Positions 42,476 through 52,477 of a DNA stretch of 64,000 bases are shown here, piece after piece (the first letter of the stretch is position 1; the number at the start of each line of letters is the position of its first letter). The position numbers and the translations under genes are program-made. A model generated the notes under the pieces. It did no database searches. It saw only the letters and a list, made by a program, of their open reading frames with translations, and was not told the DNA's origin. The stretch is from Hygrocybe punicea. Taxonomy: Eukaryota > Basidiomycota > Agaricomycetes > Agaricales > Hygrophoraceae. The stretch spans positions 799,590 through 863,589 of the forward strand of contig OY744471.1 of assembly GCA_963556145.1 (NCBI GenBank). Direction: 5' to 3'.

Positions 42476-43175
42476 GAAAATATATATTTTAGTATCTACA
42501 TAGCTAAATAGAGATTGTGGTTGGCAGTTTGAACTGGGGTTGGATCAGTTCCATTTGGCATTACTAACCTGGGGACTCTGACCCTTTGAAAACTGTTTCC
42601 TAAAAAGTTGTCAATTTTATGGCAATAAAATGATTGCCTTTTTTGGACACCTGACCGCTACATTGGCAATGTTTGGCATGCATTTCTATCAAACACAGAC
42701 AAATGGTCCGTGCACATCTTCAAACACTATATAACTCACATGCTTTGCGTATTCTCTGGCTCACTTAACTTAATGGTACTTCTTAAGTCAACCAGCTTTA
42801 TTGTCGTTACTTAATTAGTAATAATTTTAGAATGAAATATGATTTAATCATTGATAGTTAATACTGATTGTAGATCAAATATTTATTCAAACAAATGATA
42901 ATTTCATATTTCAAATATTTCTCTTATGGGCAAGTTGACCAACAACTCTTCATAATAACTCCATGAATTGTGAATTTGACTCGGAGTAAATCAGAGTAAA
43001 TAAAAGCAGAAAAACCAGGCTTTCAGAGCACTCTGTACTGCTCAAACGCGGCTCTAAAGTGCTCTAAAGTGCTCTCAGAGCAGAGAGCCTCAAGCAGGTT
43101 GCTCTCAGAGCCACTCAGAGTGCTCTGGCAGCTTTGGTGCTTTCCTCACTCTGAGCAGCTCTGAGACTCTCTCAG
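42476..43175. other. Right part of the 1.83-kb insertion, non-coding
   Basis: A/T-rich up to ~43000, then clustered GCTCTCAGAGC/GTGCTCTAAA motifs (43020-43190), probably terminal sub-repeats of the inserted element. Confidence 0.5.
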
Positions 43176-43209
43176 AGTGCCTCAGAGCATTAGTGTTTTT
43201 CCTGATGAA

Positions 43210-46200
43210 GAGCATTCACATGAGCAGCATCAAGTAGAGCAGCAGAGGTTGAGATTGCTTGAAGTGCAATCACATCAGCAGCATCGAGAGGAGCTACAGA
43301 GGTTGAGATTGCTTGAAGTACATGTACTCCAGCAGGATCGAGGAGGGCAGCAAGAGTGGAGACTGCTTGAAGAGCATTCACACCAGCAGCATCGAGAGGA
43401 CCTGCAGAGGGCATCACAGGAGGTTGTGCTAGAGGATATACATGATCAGGACATTAGAGCAGAGGCTCATGCTGAAGCACATGAACAGGACAATGCTGTT
43501 CATGATGAAATGGTGGCACTGGCTCAGCCAGATGCACTGGCATTGCAGGCACAAGAACAATTGCCTTTGGGTCGACGACTGAATGTTGCGCTACCTGTTC
43601 GCTTCAGCATTAAGAGGATGGATGTGCTGTGCTCTCACTGTGGTGCTCTTCACTTCATCACAGAACGCCTCACAGACTCTTCTCAAACCCATCCAAGGTT
43701 TAGCATGTGCTGTCTTCAGGGACAGATTCACTTGGAGCCTTTGCCATATCCCCCTGCCACCTTGAGACGTCTTCTCACGGAAAGCAATCCTCGCGCACGT
43801 GCCTTCAGAGAACACATACGACAGTACAATGCTGCATTTGCATTCACCTCCATTGCTGTTCAGCTCGACATGACTGTCCTCCAAGGTGCCAGTCCTTATT
43901 GCTTCCGCATGCATGGTGACATGCATCACAATATGGGCGCTCTCATTCCACGAAATGGTGTACAGCCTGCTTATGCCCAGCTCTACATTCATGACCCACA
44001 AGCGGCTCTTGCCACACGTAATGCTCGCAATCCAAACCTGGATCCTACCATCATGTCTGATCTCCAGATGATGCTTAATGCTGCAAACCCTTTCGTGCCT
44101 CTCTACCAGCATGCATTTTGGATCATGATGGACAAGCCTCCAGAGGAACATGGAAATGTTCAGGCTCGCTTGGTCCTGCAGCCAAATGCAGATCGCTGTT
44201 GCTACAACTTGCCCACAGTGGAGGAGGTCGCTGCCATCATACCAGGAAGTGGAGAAGAGGAGGTCAACCTTCACAGGGAGATCATTTTGCGTCTCAAGAC
44301 TCCTGATCAAGGTGGTGCCCTCAAAAGGATCAGTCATCTCAATCCTGTCTACTGGCCACTCCACTATGTTCTTCTCTTTCCAAATGGAGAGCAAGGCTGG
44401 CATGATAGCATTCCTTCACTTCCTGGACCCAGAGGGCAATTCCGCACTGAGAATGTCACTCAGTGGCGCTACCATGCTTACAGGCTCCACCCAAGGCTTC
44501 TACTCCACACCCCTCTTCGTGATCCAGAACCCGACACACTATTTCGCGGTGGTCGGCTGTTGCAGCAGTATGTCGTCGATGCTTGGTCTTCCGTAGAGGG
44601 CTCAGAGCTCTTTTGGCTGAAGACCCATCAGAAGGATATCAGAGCTGATTTGTACCAGGGGGTTGCCAATGCTGTCCACAATGCAGATGATGGTCCTGTC
44701 GATCTTGGACAAGTCGGAACCCACATCGTTCTTCCCTCTACACATGCTGGCAGCGCTCGCCACATGTTCCAGCTGTTTCAAGATTCAATGGCCATCAGCA
44801 GATACTGTCAGAAGCCAGATCTCTTTCTGACAATGACCTGCAATCCAAATTGGCCAGAGATTCAAGAAGAGCTGTTGAAATATGGCAGAGAGGTCAACGA
44901 TGGTCCAGGCACACCTTTAAGACATCAAACAGCTCATGATCGCCCAGACATCGTCGCACGAGTCTTCTACCAGAAGATGAAGGCACTGTTGAAAGAGGTC
45001 AGAGGGGGTCTCTTTGGAGAGGTCGCAAGATTGGTCTACACTGTCGAATTCCAAAAGCGGGGTTTGCCTCACATGCATCTCCTCATATTTCTTCGAGGTC
45101 CTTTCAAGATCCGCACTGTTCCAGACGTTGATGGCATAGTCTCCGCTCAGATCCCTGACCCCGTCGCCACACCCCAGTTGTATGACACCGTCACCAAGTG
45201 CATGATGCATGGTCCTTGCGGTGCAGAGTTTCCTAACGCTCCTTGCATGGTCAATGGGAAGTGCAGCAAGCATTACCCAAAGACCTTTTCTGCAGAGACC
45301 CGCTTTGGAGATGATGGTTACCCAGAGTATGCCAGACCCAACAACAGTCGCACCTTCACAAACAGCAAGGGTCATGTCTTTGACAATCGTGATGTCATCC
45401 CTTACAACCCATACCTTTCCGCACGTTACAACTGCCACATCAATGTCGAGATATGCGCTTCCGTCAAGGCCATCAAGTATATTCACAAGTATATATACAA
45501 GGGGCATGATTTGGCAACTTTGGCTGTGGGGCAGAATGGCAATGCAGAAATCAATGAAATACAGGAGTATATCGATGGTCGTTACATTGGTCCTCCAGAA
45601 GCTTGCTGGCACATATTCGAGTTCTCCATGCATGAGGAGAGTCCTACCGTGTATCGTCTTCCTGTTCACCTCAAGGATCAGCAGACCATGTTCTTTGAAG
45701 AAGAGGATGATGCAGAGCTTATTGCAGACCGTGGCGCTAACAAGTCAACCGAGCTCATGGGTTGGTTCAAGGCAAACCAGTCGCTGCCTGATGCTGTCAA
45801 TCACACCTATCAGGATTTCCCCCAGCATTTCGTTTGGAACAAGAAGACAAAAGCTTGGACCGTTCGTAAAAAAGGTTTCGCCATAGCAAGGTTGACCTGG
45901 GTTTATCCATCCGCAGGAGAGAGGTTTTACCTCAGGACACTTCTAACCATGGTCAAGGGTGCATTGGATTGGGATGATCTGAACAAATTCGCTGGTGTCA
46001 CTTATCCAACTTACAAGGCGGTTTGTCTCGCACATGGTCTCTTGGAGGATGATGGGGAGTGGGACAGCTGTTTGAAAGAAGCAGGCGAAATACAAACAGG
46101 CGGTCAATTGCGCATCCTCTTTGCCACCATCCTCATGCACTGTATACCAACTCAACCAGACGTGCTTTGGACTCAACATAGGGTTCACATTTGCGATGAC

Positions 46201-47820
46201 TTGCGCTTCAGGATCATAAATCATCACAGAATCCCAGATCCAACAGAGGACCAGGTTTATGATTATGGCCTGTTTTTTATCAATGCCATCCTTCTTAATT
46301 CAGGCAAAAACCTCTCCCTCTATCCTCCTATGCCTCTTTCTGCAGGTGAATGGCAGGTCCAGCAGAATCCCAATCAACTTCTGCAGCAGCAATTGGATTT
46401 TGACCCATACGATCTCTTGCTTCGTGTCGACTTCAACAGGGGGCGCTTCAATCTTGAGCAACACGCTGCTTATGATACCGTCATGCATTCCGTCAACAAC
46501 AAGGAGGGAAAGGCATTCTTCATTCACAGTGCAGGTGGTGGAGGAAAGACCTTTGTGTGCAATACCATTGCCACAACTGTTCGTGCCAATCACAAGGTTG
46601 CTCTCACCGTCGCCTCCTCTGCCATCTCTGCTCTCATCTTGGATGGTGGAAGCACCACTCACTCTCGATTAAAAATTCCCATTCCCATCTTCAAGGATTC
46701 CACTTGCAGGATACAGAAGCAAAGTGAACTTGCAGATGTTTTGAGGCAGACAGACATCATCATTTGGGATGAAGCTCCAATGCAGCATCGTCATGCTATC
46801 GAGGCACTCAATCGCACATTAAAGGATGTCCTGGATGATAACAGACTCTTTGGAGGAATGACAATGCTGTTTGGTGGTGACTTTCGCCAGACTACCCCCA
46901 TCGTTCCCCATGGCTCCAGGGAGAGGATAGTCAATTGTTCTCTCAAAAGATCCACCTTATGGCCACATATACAGGTCCTTCACTTGAAACAGAACATGCG
47001 TTTGGATCAAACCCCAGAGAGTGAGGCATTCGCAGCTTGGCTGTTGGAAGTAGGTGCCGGTCATGGATTGGGTCCCCAAAATACCATTTATCTCCCACTT
47101 AACATGCGCATGCCAGAAAACACTGTTGAATCCCTGATTGACAATCTGTATCCAGGAATTGCAGATGGCGCTAAACCAGATCACTATTTCCTTGACCGCA
47201 CTATTCTCTCTCCAACCAATAACTATGTGGATGACCTCAACCAGGCTATCCTTGACAGGTTTCCAGGTGAAGAGTGTATTGTCAGATCAATTGACAAAGT
47301 CGTCGGCGTCGAAAACATTTACCCCATTGAGTTCCTCAATGCTCAAAAGGCATCAGGCTTACCCTTGGCCAACCTTGCCTTGAAAATAGGCTGTCCTCTC
47401 ATGCTTCTTCAAAACATCGATGTTTCAAATGGCCTTGGCAATGGAACCCGCATGATTTTGACAGACATCAAACCACGTGTGTTGCAGTGTCACATTTTGG
47501 GAGGAAAACACGCTGGACAAACCGTCTTCATTCCAAGGATTACCATCGAGCCTTCAGATGATTCATTGGGCATCCCTTTGTCAAGGCACCAGTTCCCCGT
47601 GCGTCTTGCCTTTGCCATGACAATCAACAAATCACAAGGCCAATCTGTGATCAATGTTGGTTTGGACCTTCGTGACCCAATCTTCTCCCATGGCCAGCTC
47701 TACGTTGCTCTTTCCTGCTGCACTTCTGGAGATAGGATCAAAGTTCTGTTTCCTCATCATTCCAATGACACCTCTACATCAAACATTGTCTATCGAGAAC
47801 TGTTGACCGATATACTTTGA
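43210..47820 (+). CDS. Helitron Rep-helicase (C-terminal 1,536 residues)
   Basis: Open through to TGA at 47818-47820. The first ~80 residues are tandem coiled repeats (RLRLLEVQSHQQHREEL-like, three to four copies) continuing those before the insertion. Then a Cys pair (CSHC), the Helitron-like N-terminal region, Rep with the HUH motif GLPHMHLLIFL (~45065) and the catalytic tyrosines in AIKYIHKYIYKGHD (~45470-45510). PIF1-type helicase follows: Walker A HSAGGGGKT (~46520), Walker B IIWDEAPMQHR (~46765), FGGDFRQTTPIVP (~46870), AMTINKSQGQS (~47620), motif VI LYVALSCCTSG (~47700). The usual motif VI is ALSRCTS; here Arg is Cys (TGC for CGC), which should impair ATP hydrolysis. It nicks and unwinds DNA during rolling-circle transposition. 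The protein is otherwise complete. Confidence 0.88.
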   Translation, partial: EHSHEQHQVEQQRLRLLEVQSHQQHREELQRLRLLEVHVLQQDRGGQQEWRLLEEHSHQQHREDLQRASQEVVLEDIHDQDIRAEAHAEAHEQDNAVHDEMVALAQPDALALQAQEQLPLGRRLNVALPVRFSIKRMDVLCSHCGALHFITERLTDSSQTHPRFSMCCLQGQIHLEPLPYPPATLRRLLTESNPRARAFREHIRQYNAAFAFTSIAVQLDMTVLQGASPYCFRMHGDMHHNMGALIPRNGVQPAYAQLYIHDPQAALATRNARNPNLDPTIMSDLQMMLNAANPFVPLYQHAFWIMMDKPPEEHGNVQARLVLQPNADRCCYNLPTVEEVAAIIPGSGEEEVNLHREIILRLKTPDQGGALKRISHLNPVYWPLHYVLLFPNGEQGWHDSIPSLPGPRGQFRTENVTQWRYHAYRLHPRLLLHTPLRDPEPDTLFRGGRLLQQYVVDAWSSVEGSELFWLKTHQKDIRADLYQGVANAVHNADDGPVDLGQVGTHIVLPSTHAGSARHMFQLFQDSMAISRYCQKPDLFLTMTCNPNWPEIQEELLKYGREVNDGPGTPLRHQTAHDRPDIVARVFYQKMKALLKEVRGGLFGEVARLVYTVEFQKRGLPHMHLLIFLRGPFKIRTVPDVDGIVSAQIPDPVATPQLYDTVTKCMMHGPCGAEFPNAPCMVNGKCSKHYPKTFSAETRFGDDGYPEYARPNNSRTFTNSKGHVFDNRDVIPYNPYLSARYNCHINVEICASVKAIKYIHKYIYKGHDLATLAVGQNGNAEINEIQEYIDGRYIGPPEACWHIFEFSMHEESPTVYRLPVHLKDQQTMFFEEEDDAELIADRGANKSTELMGWFKANQSLPDAVNHTYQDFPQHFVWNKKTKAWTVRKKGFAIARLTWVYPSAGERFYLRTLLTMVKGALDWDDLNKFAGVTYPTYKAVCLAHGLLEDDGEWDSCLKEAGEIQTGGQLRILFATILMHCIPTQPDVLWTQHRVHICDDLRFRIINHHRIPDPTEDQVYDYGLFFINAILLNSGKNLSLYPPMPLSAGEWQVQQNPNQLLQQQLDFDPYDLLLRVDFNRGRFNLEQHAAYDTVMHSVNNKEGKAFFIHSAGGGGKTFVCNTIATTVRANHKVALTVASSAISALILDGGSTTHSRLKIPIPIFKDSTCRIQKQSELADVLRQTDIIIWDEAPMQHRHAIEALNRTLKDVLDDNRLFGGMTMLFGGDFRQTTPIVPHGSRERIVNCSLKRSTLWPHIQVLHLKQNMRLDQTPESEAFAAWLLEVGAGHGLGPQNTIYLPLNMRMPENTVESLIDNLYPGIADGAKPDHYFLDRTILSPTNNYVDDLNQAILDRFPGEECIVRSIDKVVGVENIYPIEFLNAQKASGLPLANLALKIGCPLMLLQNIDVSNGLGNGTRMILTDIKPRVLQCHILGGKHAGQTVFIPRITIEPSDDSLGIPLSRHQFPVRLAFAMTINKSQGQSVINVGLDLRDPIFSHGQLYVALSCCTSGDRIKVLFPHHSNDTSTSNIVYRELLTDIL

Positions 47821-48377
47821 TGGGGTATGTTGCCTGTCTATTATTGACTTTGAAATGTTATTGATGGCTGTTCTTAGATTTGGGACATTTATGGCTGTTC
47901 TTTGCTTTTTCTTGACTTTGTTTGGATCTCTATGTAGTAAAATGGACTCTATAGAATTAGATGCGGTTGTTATCTTGCCAATATTTGTTTGGGTGTTTGT
48001 ATTGATATTTAGAACTTGGATGTGTTTGGGTGTTTGTACTATTGCTTTATTATTGCTTTGAATTGAGTCTGTTTTTTTTTTTGCTTTCACATGTGTGACT
48101 TTAGGGCAGGTTTTTGAGGACTTGACTAAATTGTCAGTTTACCTCTCTTCACTTGAGGGCAAACACTTGAGACTGTCAATCACAGTATTGAATAACTGTG
48201 CTAACTAACTTGGCTAACAAACATTTAATAGCATTGCATTTGATAACTTTACTAACATGTCAACTAATATTTACTAACTTTACTAACATTTAAATAAACT
48301 AAACCATTGCAACTAATATTTAATAACTTTACTAACATTTAAATAAACTAAACACCGTTGCGAAGCACAGGTACCAA
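47821..48377. other. Helitron 3' non-coding tail
   Basis: T-rich after the stop codon, with TAACTTTACTAACATTTAAATAAACTAA repeated twice (48253-48304 and 48325-48353). It ends in the terminal signal. Confidence 0.6.
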
Positions 48378-48381
48378 CTAG
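48360..48381 (+). other. Helitron 3' terminus (CTAG|T)
   Basis: GCGAAGCACAGGTACCAACTAG followed by T at 48382; typical CTRR end preceded by a decayed short hairpin. Confidence 0.65.
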
Positions 48382-48521
48382 TGAGTGACAGGATGAGCAG
48401 GGACAATGAGGAGGGCAATGGACAGGACAATTTTAATTTAGTGTTAGGCACTAATTGTATTTGCAAATCACCAAACTGTCCCCCAATGCTGAACGTGGGT
48501 ACTTTCCTACTAGCTGTTCCA

Positions 48522-51500
48522 TCATTCCCTCCTTACGAAATCCTTGAGGTCATATTGTATGCGCCGAAGAGCAGCTTCTGCAGCAATAAGAGAACCGTGA
48601 AGAACGACCAGTCGTTCAACTTGTTCAGGTGGCATTCGGCTTCCCATCGATTGCAGCTCAAGTCTGTAGCGCTCGTCTTCTCGGTTCAGCGCATTGGTGA
48701 CAGTGGTCTTAGCAACTTGGGAGCTGGTGCGGATGGTCGCCTCCAGGGCCTTCTGGGCTTCTGCCTTTAGTACCTCGAGCCAAGGTTTTACGATCTCCTC
48801 TTTGTACTTCGTCTCGATCACATGCATTGATAGAGAATACGACCGAGACTGGATAATCCATGGCCAAATCGGAGAACCAAATATGAAAGGCAGACTCGCA
48901 AAGACGGCAAGGGGTGCGCGGAGCATGAAGCCGAGTTCATCGATAGTCTGCCGGACTTCGAGTTCATTCTCATCATATGTGTTAGCAGTCGATGTATGCC
49001 TTCCCTCACCCGAAGGTGAGAGTGTCGCCGAATGGAACAGAGATGCAATATACGCCTCTAATTCTCGGAAAGCAGTCGCCGGTCTGTAGTATGTTCTGGT
49101 CTCCTTGATCTGTCTCAAATATAGGTGATACAGATCACAAATGATAGCGGATAAACGCGCCTGCCGTCTGATTTTCCGATACACTACCGTCCGTATGTTC
49201 ACCGAGACTTGGTTCAAATTATCCATAATTGTATCTCGAACATTGTCAACGACTCCATGTGGGTCTAATTGCTGAATCTCCTGTCGAAGCCTCTCAAACG
49301 TGCTGGCGCGAGCCAACTCGGCGAGGTTACGTGTTGCGTCCACAAGGCGTTGTTGCAACCTGAGCAGAGATGTTTGTAGTGCTCGCTGACTGAGTCTCAA
49401 GAATTCTTCAGCATTGACCTTACTCGTCACTGTTAACACCTGGAAATCTCCACCTTTAAATACGAATTTGAGTCACAAACAAAAGGTACTTCCCTGCCTC
49501 TGCTGAGCGGACGTATTAACCTCCAGCCGTCCAAGGTTCCGCGTATCTAGTGTTTGATTGATGGCTGCCGATATTGCCTCATCTGCTTGTTCGGCCAAAC
49601 GCTCGAAGCCTCGGTTTAAACGTCCGGTATATTCTTCGCGCATTATCCGTTGTTGACCATCCCAGCCGCGAAGAGTGCCTTCAAACAGTGTCTTGAGATT
49701 GTCATAGAGTCGCTTGGCCTCACGAAATTCTGCCGATGAGCGACGAGCTTCTAGAAGTTTGCGCCTGATAGGTGGTGAGAAGCTTGGATCTATGATAAAG
49801 AAACGAACTTACTCCGGTGTACTTGCCAATTTCCTAAGAATTTGAGCGATGGCCCGTCCTTCAGCAAGCAAAGTGCGCTGCTTGGCTTCATGCACTAGCT
49901 CGTGTGTCAATTTCTTTATTCCTTGCGGCAACCCACTTTTTGCCATCTCCCTCTCCAGATTCTCCACCCATTCAGCATGACTCCAACGATTGTATGTTGA
50001 CTCCGGCGATCCTGTGCCCAAAATACGGACTGCGCTCTAGACAACGTGAGCCTAGCTTCCAACCTCGATTGCCAGTTACTCACATGATGCATGACAGATT
50101 GACTTGCCCAGATGGTTCTAAATGCGGGTCTGTTTCCGGCGGAATAGTCGAGCAACAATTGAGCACTCAGTCCCATCAAAGACGAACAAGGAATGATAGG
50201 CGATGTGTCCTTTGGATTTGAAGGCCAAAAGACACCGGCGACAACGGCCAACTGCCGATCTAAGTTGTCGCCAGAAATTTGATCTAAATGTGTGCATATT
50301 ACGGTAGTCACCTGACGTCCCCAGCCATTCCTAACAATGCTGGGTAAGTCTTTCCAGTCTGATCGGCTGACTTCTTTGAAAGATATGACAGGAACCATGG
50401 CGTCAACGTCTTTGGCGACAAGGCGAACCAAAGTTTCCACGTCAAACTTGAAAGTGGAATCAGTAAATCGCAAATGAAGATGGTCGAACGAAGTTTACCG
50501 CCTGGAACTCTTCTCCGATGCCCTTGAGACGGCGTTCAGCCGAGAAACGATCTGCGCATTAAGGGACATCACATACAGGAAGATCAACGAACTATATTGG
50601 CTCAGCCGCTGTTCCGTGGACTTCGGGAGAGACACACCTCATAAATCCCATCCATTCTGCGATCACGCAAAGATCTGAATTCCACCGTCACAAGCGGACC
50701 GTCCACGTCAGTCATGTCAAAACCGAGACCGAATCGGTGGCAGAGTCGCACGATATCATTGAGCTGGCTTAACTGCAACTAGACATCAGAGTTGCCCAAT
50801 CAACCTAAAAGCCGCTCACCAGAGCAGTAACGGCGACTTCGCCATTCGCGTCCCTAGCTAACTGAAAGTCTTCTGCCTCGAACTGAAGCAGGTTGTCCTT
50901 GGTTTGCGAATGCAGGTCGAACCACTGTGCATATATTTGTCGCAGCCCATATTCCTCAGGAGTCAAAGGTGAATTATCATTGTTAGAGAACATGGCATCG
51001 TAAAGGCTCTCCGAAGGTGGTGAGTACGTTCCCATTTGGGCTCCGTACTGTGCTTCACGAAGCCGGGCGAGACCAAGAAGGAATGGGCGTGGGTCGAACT
51101 CCAATCGTGGTTCTCTCTGTCCCTTGGCGTGACGCAGTCGACATGGCCAGGCAGTTGATGGAAGCTCTTCGAAAACGACTAGTCAAATCTAGCACATGTG
51201 GGTGTGAAAGTCATACCGTCAGATGGAAGGATAGAGCGCCCGATTAACGCATTGAGAAAAAGGGACTTCCCTGCCTTAACCATCCCGAAAAATGCGATGG
51301 AAAACTTGGCATTTTTGCGACTTGCCCGTGCATCTGCTAATGCCTTTTCCAACTGGGCCAGCTTGTCTTCAAACGAGGATTTCTCCGTGTCATCCTCACC
51401 GAGGAACAAAGACCCAACTTGACCCTTGACTTTACTAACCAAGCCATCCGACAAGTGCTCGAAAACTAAGTGTTGGACATCTCCCAATTCTGCGACTCCG

Positions 51501-52391
51501 AAAGGATGGAGGAGATGTGTTTCTACGAATCGGGCCCCCACCACTTCCATGGTTGTGGCATGTTGCTCGGCAGCACGACGGGAATGATTGAGGACGCCAA
51601 ACCCACTACTCGCCTGGGGTAAAACAGCGAACGGCTTCGCACGGAAGGCAACTTCAGTTGCATCCAACGCGTCGAGTAATGGATATGATTGAGGGGGTTG
51701 GGTTGGCTGCAGAGACGGAGCTGAGGGAAAGTCAAAAAGATTCCAAAGCAACCTGTATGCGCGATCGTTGCCTAAACTGCAGTGATCAACCGCTCTCTGT
51801 GCTGCTTGCATGTCGAGAATTATGCGGTTTCTGGAGCGGCTGAGTGATCTGGCAGATTCTATGAGAACATCCAATACCCGCTCCGTACTGTCGTCAGAGC
51901 GCCGTCGCAAGGCAACAGGTCGCCAATCTGTCTTCAAGCATATAGTTGAGGCATCGAGAGCGGCGTGCATGGATTCCAATGCGTTCTGTCCATCCTGGCT
52001 GTTGTAGATCAGTGAAGAGGTACAGAGGGTGACACATGGACCATTACCTGGCAAGGAGCCTGTTAAATCGCTGATCGTGCTGTGCTATGTTCCTCAGCAG
52101 GGTCTGATACATCTCACTATCTTGTTTCAAACTCTTCAAACTCTGCTGAAGGGATTCTAATGCCATTTGCAATTGCGCGTCCTCGTTCCTGGCAGCATCG
52201 ATCTTGGCCGCAAGGAAGCTAGCTAGCTCGTACAGCTGTTCAGATCGTGAGACCTCATTCGAATGGCAGAACAGAATCGTACTGCTGAGCAGATAGCGAG
52301 GATGGTACCAAGATCCATATTCTTCGGTGTTGTTGAAATTGAGGGTGCCAGGGTCGTTGACTGTATGACCAATTGGCCGTGTAGGGATGAC
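48522..52391 (-). CDS. Dynamin-like GTPase
   Basis: Large GTPase of the dynamin superfamily, probably shaping membranes. Multi-exon. From the 5' side: a leucine-rich helix (EDAQLQMALESLQQSLKSLK, ~52150); G1 FFGMVKAGKSLFLNALIG (~51280), spliced so that G2 reads SDELPSTAWP; G3 FVDLPGIGEEFQ across an intron (~50600/50510); G4 ICTHLDQI (~50290). The C-terminal half is helical with a hydrophobic hairpin LRAPLAVFASLPFIFGSP (~48900), a likely membrane insertion, then more coiled coil to the stop at 48522-48524. The single hydrophobic loop instead of a PH domain recalls bacterial-type dynamin-like proteins and mitofusins. The start is not resolved: the first open frame reaches 52391 without an ATG, so a short upstream exon is likely. 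Confidence 0.8.
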
Positions 52392-52477
52392 TCAGCTATG
52401 TCTCACGATCATGTGCCAGTGGCCACGTTCACGGTTCACCGCAGTGACTCTGCGGGAACAAGTTCAGTGAGTTGGCC
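52392..52477. promoter_or_regulatory. Short divergent intergenic region
   Basis: The dynamin-like gene (-) and the RSC-like gene (+) are head to head with at most ~90 bp between the last supported codon and the RSC ATG. It may act as a shared promoter; no clear TATA box. Confidence 0.35.

Larger units (their letters stand above)
41376..43206. mobile_element. 1831-bp insertion splitting the Helitron gene
   Basis: The ends form a 15-16 bp inverted repeat: CATCAGGAAAAACACT on the left, AGTGTTTTTCCTGAT on the right. GAA at 41373-41375 is repeated at 43207-43209 (3-bp target duplication). Removing the element plus one GAA rejoins the coding frame and the ~20-residue protein repeat. A 3-bp duplication with CACT near the ends recalls CACTA/EnSpm transposons, but the CACT is internal and no transposase is present. 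The ends are rich in CTCAGAG/CTCTGAG motifs. It contains hAT-like element copy 2. Confidence 0.7.
40420..48381 (+). mobile_element. Helitron rolling-circle transposon (5' end undefined)
   Basis: It carries a plus-strand Rep-helicase gene (40497-47820, split by an insertion) and ends at 48381 with ...GCGAAGCACAGGTACCAACTAG followed by T. CTAG before T, with a short upstream hairpin-like block, is the classic Helitron 3' end, and no target duplication is expected. The hairpin here is degenerate. The start coordinate given is only where the gene's open frame begins. Confidence 0.75.

Noticed and set aside
43177..43209. GTG start of the long Helitron frame
   Set aside because: This stretch belongs to the end of the inserted 1.83-kb element; the true N-terminus is upstream at 40497 or earlier.
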